From Pseudomonadota bacterium (GTDB lineage: Bacteria > Pseudomonadota > Alphaproteobacteria > UBA1280 > RI-95): a DNA stretch of 64,000 nucleotides. The notes beneath the pieces were generated by a model. That model was not told the DNA's origin, did not search any database, and saw only the letters and a list, made by a program, of their open reading frames with translations. The translations under genes were made by a program, and so were the position numbers. Location: assembly GCA_016125375.1 (NCBI GenBank), contig WGLU01000002.1, positions 62,001-126,000 of the forward strand, read 5' to 3'. This document shows, in pieces, positions 59,599-64,000 of the stretch (position 1 is the first letter of the stretch; each line of letters opens with the position of its first letter).

Positions 59599-60909
59599 GT
59601 GAAACATTCTCTCCGCGTAACTCTGGCAAGCCTTCTGGCTGGTACCGCTCTGATGGGCACCTCCACCGCCTCTGCCATGACACTGGAAGACGCTGTCCGC
59701 AAAACCCTTATTGAAAACCCCCAGATTATCTCCGCTCGCCAAAGTGCCGATCAGGTGGATGCCGAGGTTGACGAAGCATGGGGCGGTTACTTGCCACAGG
59801 TCGACCTGACTGCCGCTACAGGTCACGAGCGCAGCAATAACCCGTCTACCCGCGCCCGCGGTGCCAACGACCCCAACACATCCATGTGGCGTAACGAAGG
59901 CCGTCTGGTTGTATCGCAAATGCTGTATGACGGTGGCCGCGTGTCCTCGCTGGTCGGTCAACAACGCGCCCGTTTGGGAGCCGCCAATGCCACGCTGGAT
60001 GAAACCCGCGAGAATACCGCCCTGCGTGCCATCCTTGCCTATTTTGACGTTGTGCGCCTGAACAAACTGGTCGGCCTGGCAACAGAGAACCGTACCAACC
60101 ACCAAGTCTATCTGGACAAAATTACCGAACAGGCCCGCGGCGGTCAGGTCAGCAAGGCCGACATTCGTCAGGCTGCCGGCCGTCTGGCACTGGCTGAGAG
60201 CACGCTGATTGACTTCCAGCGCCAGCGCGACGATGCCAATGCGACCTTTGTATCGCTGGTTGGTGAAGCACCGACCGATCTGGCACAACCGACCTTCCTG
60301 GAAGAAGGCGAACTGCCGACATCGCTGGATGATGCACAGGAAAGCGCCATGGAAAACAATCCTGCCGTTATTGCCGAACGCAATAATGTCAAAGCTGCCG
60401 GTGAAGCCGTACGGGAGAGCAAATCCTCTTTCCTGCCGCGCCTGAACGCCGAGCTTTCCGCTGGCCGCGCCCACAATCTGGACGGCTCCCGCGGGGACAA
60501 CAACGAAGGCGTTGCCCTGATGCGCATGAGCTATAACCTTTACGCCGGTGGGTCGGACATGGCCCGTAAACGTGCCCGCATCATGCGTGAGGGCGCTGCG
60601 AATGCCGACCTGACCCAGCGTCAACGTCAGGTAAAAGAACGCACACGCCAGTCGTGGAACGACTACACCAACACCCGTGCGCGCCTGACGCCGCTGTCCG
60701 AACATGTAACTGCGGCAACCCAGACACGCGATGCCTACAAGGATCAGTTCGATCTGGGCAAACGTACCCTGCTTGACCTGTTGGATTCGGAAATCGAGCT
60801 GTTCAACTCCAGAGTTGCCCTGACTAACGCCGAATATGAATATGCCTTCTCCAAATACGAGCTGGCTTCTCTGATGGGTGAATTGGTTGAGAAATTCGCG
60901 CAGAAGTAA
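59599..60909 (+). CDS. tolC: TolC-family outer-membrane channel (LapE-like)
   Basis: 436 residues from GTG 59599. A signal peptide (cut after TASA) is followed by the TolC repeat pattern: MTLEDAVRKTLIENPQIISARQSADQVDAEVDEAWGGYLPQV and, in the second half, AVIAERNNVKAAGEAVRESKSSFLPRLN, with long helices and DQFDLGKRTLLDLLDSEIELF near the end. It gives the exit channel for the divergent ABC/HlyD pair. Its own strong terminator follows. Confidence 0.92.
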   Translation: MKHSLRVTLASLLAGTALMGTSTASAMTLEDAVRKTLIENPQIISARQSADQVDAEVDEAWGGYLPQVDLTAATGHERSNNPSTRARGANDPNTSMWRNEGRLVVSQMLYDGGRVSSLVGQQRARLGAANATLDETRENTALRAILAYFDVVRLNKLVGLATENRTNHQVYLDKITEQARGGQVSKADIRQAAGRLALAESTLIDFQRQRDDANATFVSLVGEAPTDLAQPTFLEEGELPTSLDDAQESAMENNPAVIAERNNVKAAGEAVRESKSSFLPRLNAELSAGRAHNLDGSRGDNNEGVALMRMSYNLYAGGSDMARKRARIMREGAANADLTQRQRQVKERTRQSWNDYTNTRARLTPLSEHVTAATQTRDAYKDQFDLGKRTLLDLLDSEIELFNSRVALTNAEYEYAFSKYELASLMGELVEKFAQK

Positions 60910-60927
60910 CCCTGCCGTCACTTGATA

Positions 60928-60957
60928 AATGCCCCGCAGGTGTGCGGGGCATTTTAT
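60928..60957 (+). terminator. tolC terminator
   Basis: AAATGCCCCGCA-GGTG-TGCGGGGCATTT, 12-bp stem, then TATTT. Confidence 0.88.
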
Positions 60958-60972
60958 TTGGCCGTCTTCCAT

Positions 60973-61003
60973 AAAAAAACACCCTCCGCATGGAGGGTGT
61001 TTT
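60973..61003 (-). terminator. typA terminator
   Basis: Minus-strand stem AAAACACCCTCC/GGAGGGTGTTTT with loop ATGC and a T-run (A-run 60973-60979 on plus), just past the typA stop at 61015. Confidence 0.9.
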
Positions 61004-61014
61004 CAGTATGGCAC

Positions 61015-62856
61015 CTATGCACTCATCTGCTGGCTTTCCAGCTCGCGGCGGTGCAATTTGCGGGTATGGCTGTCCAGACCCTTTTTCCGCAGGCGGATAT
61101 GGCCAGGCGTTACTTCCACCAGTTCATCATCGTTGATGTAGGTCAGGGCGTATTCCAGCGTAATCGGACGCGGTGGTGTCAGCTTGACGGCATCATCCTT
61201 ACCGGCGGCACGGATGTTGGTCAGCTGTTTACCTTTGACCGGGTTAACCTCAAGATCGCCTTCTTTGGCGCACTCGCCGATAACCATACCGTCATACAGC
61301 TCTTCCGCATGGCCGATGAACAGCACACCACGCTCCTCAAGGTTCCAGAGGGCGTAAGCAGCGCTCTTACCTGCAATCATGCTCACCAGAACGCCGTTAC
61401 GGCGGGAGGATGCCTGGCTGCGTACCGGTCCGTAGTGTTTGAACTGGCGGGTCAGGATACCAGTACCGCGGGTATCCATCATAAACTCGCTGCGGTAGCC
61501 AATCATGCCACGGCTCGGGGCTTCAAAAATCAGGCGTTGCTTGCCGCCGTAATCGGCCACCATGTCGACCAGCTCGGCTTTACGCAGGCCCATTTTCTCC
61601 ATCACGACACCGGCAAAATCGGCATCCACGTCCACAATCACCTCTTCATAAGGCTCAAGGCGCTGGCCGTCGGCTTGTTCTTTAAAAATCACGCGCGGGC
61701 GGGATACGGAAAGCTCAAACCCCTCGCGGCGCATGGTTTCAATCAGCACAGCCAGTTGCAGTTCGCCACGACCATTCACCACAAAGGTTTCCGGACGGTC
61801 GCCCTGCTCTACGTGCAGGCCAACGTTAATTTCGGCCTCCTGCATCAGGCGGTTGCCGATTTCGCGGCTGGTCAGCTTGTCACCGTCACGGCCGCACAGG
61901 GGCGAGTCATTCACACTGAAGGTCATGCTCAGCGTTGGCGGCTCAACTGCCGGTGCCGCCAGCGGGCTGTTCACGGATTCATCGCACAGCGTATGCGACA
62001 CACTGGCATTGGGCAGACCGGCAATGGAAACAATGTCCCCTGCCACGGCGCTTTCAACCGGCTGGCGGGATACGCCACGGAAAGCCAGGATTTTTGTCAC
62101 ACGGCCTTTCTCGACCAGTTTACCGTCGCGGGTCATCACTTTCAGCGGCATGCCAACCTTGGCAGTACCTGTATAGATACGTCCGGTAATCAGACGGCCC
62201 AGATAGGGATCGCGTTCCATGGTTGTACCCAGCAGGCTGAACGGGGCGTCGGAATCGGCCACCGGTGCGGGCACATGTTTGATAATCAGGTCCATGAGCG
62301 GTTTGCAGTTCTCGCCCTTTTCATCTGCTTTGGCGGATACCCAGCCATCGCGGCCCACGGCATACATTACCGGAAAATCAAGCTGCTCTTCGGTCGCGCC
62401 AAGGCTGTCGAACAGCTCGAACACTTCGTTTTCTACTTCGCTGATACGGGCATCCTTACGGTCAACCTTGTTGATGACCACAATCGGACGCAGGCCCTGC
62501 TTGAGGGCCTTGGAGAGCACAAACTTGGTTTGCGGCATCGGGCCTTCGGAGGCATCCACCAGCAGAACGGTACCATCTACCATGCCCAGGACGCGTTCCA
62601 CCTCGGAGCCAAAGTCGGCGTGGCCCGGTGTATCAACAATGTTAATCAGGTTGCTGCCGTACATGATGGCTGTGTTTTTTGCCAGAATGGTAATGCCGCG
62701 CTCTTTTTCGAGGTCGTTGGAGTCCATCACGCGCTCGGTCACCGCTTCATTTGCGCGGAAAACGCCGGATTGGCGGAGCAATGCATCAACAAGTGTGGTT
62801 TTGCCGTGGTCAACGTGGGCAATGATGGCCACGTTGCGGATATGGTTCGATTTCAT
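61015..62856 (-). CDS. typA: ribosome-associated GTPase TypA/BipA
   Basis: 613 residues, full length. GTPase motifs are [10 protein letters not shown] (G1), DTPGHADFG (G3) and NKVDR (G4), with EF-G-like domains and the TypA-specific C-terminus ([44 protein letters not shown]). It helps ribosome assembly and stress growth. ATG 62856. Confidence 0.97.
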   Translation of the reverse strand: MKSNHIRNVAIIAHVDHGKTTLVDALLRQSGVFRANEAVTERVMDSNDLEKERGITILAKNTAIMYGSNLINIVDTPGHADFGSEVERVLGMVDGTVLLVDASEGPMPQTKFVLSKALKQGLRPIVVINKVDRKDARISEVENEVFELFDSLGATEEQLDFPVMYAVGRDGWVSAKADEKGENCKPLMDLIIKHVPAPVADSDAPFSLLGTTMERDPYLGRLITGRIYTGTAKVGMPLKVMTRDGKLVEKGRVTKILAFRGVSRQPVESAVAGDIVSIAGLPNASVSHTLCDESVNSPLAAPAVEPPTLSMTFSVNDSPLCGRDGDKLTSREIGNRLMQEAEINVGLHVEQGDRPETFVVNGRGELQLAVLIETMRREGFELSVSRPRVIFKEQADGQRLEPYEEVIVDVDADFAGVVMEKMGLRKAELVDMVADYGGKQRLIFEAPSRGMIGYRSEFMMDTRGTGILTRQFKHYGPVRSQASSRRNGVLVSMIAGKSAAYALWNLEERGVLFIGHAEELYDGMVIGECAKEGDLEVNPVKGKQLTNIRAAGKDDAVKLTPPRPITLEYALTYINDDELVEVTPGHIRLRKKGLDSHTRKLHRRELESQQMSA

Positions 62857-63150
62857 GGATAAATACAGTCGCCTTTATGGATTCGTGGTCTTTTTATCCT
62901 AAATCCTTGTGCACGCGCCATAAAAAAATGAAACAAGTCCCGTCCTGCCATCCATAAGCGCAGGGATTCGGGGCATAGGCTCTGCCAAGGCGCAGAACAT
63001 GTTCATTTGTCGAAGCGCATCGCGCACAGAGATTTGGGATGGATGGTTTATTTTGTGCAGACCCGAACGACGCAGTGTACACGCACGTACATGAGGAGAG
63101 AGGGTCGCACACAAAATGAAGCAGCCGCCCAAAGAACAAGCGCGTACCAC
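62857..63150. other. intergenic region between typA and the ClpX-like gene
   Basis: About 290 bases without a supported gene. Weak short frames on both strands show no good ribosome site and cross hairpins. It should hold the typA promoter. No known RNA class was recognised. Confidence 0.5.
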
Positions 63151-63183
63151 AAAAAAAAGCACGCCCCCAATCGGGGGCGTGCT
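63151..63183 (-). terminator. terminator of the ClpX-like gene
   Basis: Minus-strand stem AGCACGCCCCC/GGGGGCGTGCT with a 4-base loop and T8, just past the stop at 63192. Confidence 0.93.
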
Positions 63184-63191
63184 CATTCTCG

Positions 63192-64000
63192 TTACTTCGG
63201 ATCCTTGTCCTCCGCCGGCAGGGTGACGAACGTGTTGTCGTTACCCTTCTTGCGGAACGGCCAGGCCGGATGCGCGGTGTCGTAGGAACCGTCGTCCTTG
63301 ACAGGCAGACGACCCAGACGGATCAGCTCGGCGGTCAGCACCACCTCGTCGTACTCGCCGGAGAGCTCCGGCGCGACCTTGATGATGGGCTTGCACGCCT
63401 TCGTCATCTCGCTGCCGAGGGCGCGGGCGCCGGTGCCCTTGGAGGCAGCACGGACGGCCAGCTCCTCGAGCGCCTCGCCAGTCACGCTGAAAGCGTAACC
63501 GTCGTGGCCCAGCTCGGTGCCGATGACGCTGAAGCGATCGCGGAACTTGTGGAAGACGTTGCCTTCCACTTCGGTCAGGATCTTCTTGAGGTCGTTGTTG
63601 TCGAGGAAACGCAGCGCGGCGATGTAGCCGGCGCGGCCCACGAACTCGGGCTTGAGGCCGAACTTCACGAGGTCTTCCTCCACGACGTAGAGGTAGATAT
63701 CGTTCTCGTTCTCCTCGTTCTCGAGGTAGCCGCCGAAGCGACGACGCTCGCCGAACGCGGCCTCGGTGCCTTCACGACGCTCCTTGATGATCTTGCGCAG
63801 CGACGGGCGGTAGCTCGAGCGACCGCTCGCATCCGACGCCGGACCGGCATCGTCACCACCAGCCGGCATGAAGGCGCCGGCCATGATGAACATGATGTTC
63901 GAGGTGTCGATGCTGACCGGAATCGCCATGCCGGGCTGCGGACCAGGGAAATTGATCTGCATCTCGGCGCCTTCGATGATCGTCAGCAGCGCGTCCTGCA
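63192..64000 (-). CDS. ClpX-like AAA+ ATPase, 3' part only
   Basis: The reading frame runs off the right edge; about 269 residues are visible and the in-frame ATG at 63962 is internal. QDALLTIIEGAE followed by IPVSIDTSNIMFIMAGAF matches ClpX (QQALLKLIEG, DTSNILFI-GGAF), and LVKFGLKPEFVGRAGYIAALRFLDNNDLKKILTE is the sensor and C-terminal subdomain. The ClpP-docking IGF loop is not seen; that place reads RRFGGYLENEENENDIYLY. The C-terminal tail (DDGSYDTAHPAWPFRKKG) is unlike ClpX. Codon use is more GC-rich than in neighbours. It is probably a divergent paralogue. Confidence 0.8.
   Translation of the reverse strand, partial: QDALLTIIEGAEMQINFPGPQPGMAIPVSIDTSNIMFIMAGAFMPAGGDDAGPASDASGRSSYRPSLRKIIKERREGTEAAFGERRRFGGYLENEENENDIYLYVVEEDLVKFGLKPEFVGRAGYIAALRFLDNNDLKKILTEVEGNVFHKFRDRFSVIGTELGHDGYAFSVTGEALEELAVRAASKGTGARALGSEMTKACKPIIKVAPELSGEYDEVVLTAELIRLGRLPVKDDGSYDTAHPAWPFRKKGNDNTFVTLPAEDKDPK

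Noticed and set aside
60922-62862. Long open frame (646 codons) on the plus strand opposite typA
   Set aside because: Antisense to an unmistakable TypA; composition is that of a mirror frame, and it crosses two terminators.
62894-63139. 81-codon minus-strand frame between typA and the ClpX-like gene
   Set aside because: Low-complexity Cys/Arg-rich composition, no ribosome site and no motif.
63116-63230. Short plus-strand frame starting MKQPPKEQARTTKK upstream of the ClpX-like gene end
   Set aside because: It runs through the terminator stem and into the 3' end of the ClpX-like gene, and the purine-rich stretch lies too far from the ATG.

Overview
The window is chromosomal DNA of a Gram-negative bacterium, most likely an alphaproteobacterium. 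RecA is closest in wording to alphaproteobacterial RecA, and recX follows it directly. There are TolC, OmpA, lipoprotein and type I secretion genes, and the genes are densely packed on both strands with many ATGA-type overlaps. A Micavibrio-like lineage is a guess only. No IS element, CRISPR array, prophage module or rRNA was seen. There is one tRNA gene.

Layout. 1-6.6 kb: an exporter-type ABC transporter, an SDR enzyme, secreted unknowns, a lysozyme-like protein in AT-richer DNA and recX. 6.6-9.9 kb: recA, an orphan cheB and a periplasmic transglutaminase-like protein. 9.9-16 kb: a degenerate M23 protein, a 58-residue protein, membrane proteins including a tandem paralogue pair, and an ABC-F ATPase. 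16-19 kb: a peroxide-defence block (OxyR, AhpC, small membrane protein, AhpD). 19-24 kb: an alanine-rich secreted protein with an unknown partner, a trypsin-like lipoprotein, and a GHSLGG hydrolase. 24-27.4 kb: a surface-polysaccharide operon (flippase, methyltransferase, glycosyltransferase). 27.6-29.4 kb: a secreted protein and an HTTM-like membrane protein. 29.4-33 kb: two tandem secreted proteins ending in Hedgehog/intein (Hint) domains. 33-38.3 kb: a CHASE-type hybrid histidine kinase, a response regulator and a soluble PAS chemoreceptor. 38.4-42.7 kb: an unusual UAA-anticodon tRNA, CinA-like and LysM proteins, RsmC, an RsuA-type synthase and a degenerate EAL protein. 42.8-46.7 kb: small proteins, a DnaQ-like exonuclease, and a tandem duplicated M48 protease cassette. 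46.8-52.3 kb: housekeeping genes sfsA-map-radC-dxr-MBL, the BolA/Grx pair and a truncated haemoglobin. 52.4-60.9 kb: a Lap-like secretion and adhesion-control locus. 61-64 kb: typA and the 3' part of a ClpX-like gene.

How genes work together. OxyR probably senses peroxide and drives ahpC-ahpD; a 25-bp inverted repeat sits on its own start codon. The locus at 52.4-60.9 kb joins a type I exporter (ABC, HlyD, divergent TolC) to a LapG-type periplasmic protease, a membrane HD-GYP protein whose HD dyad is missing, and an OmpA lipoprotein. The degenerate HD-GYP may replace LapD as the c-di-GMP sensor that restrains LapG. Three genes (rsmC, sfsA, bolA) have a TATAGT box 6-7 bases before the ATG and look leaderless. 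The most unusual items are the Hint-protein pair, the possible LapD substitute, the tRNA-Leu(UAA)-like gene without a long variable arm, and the ClpX-like protein without a recognisable IGF loop.
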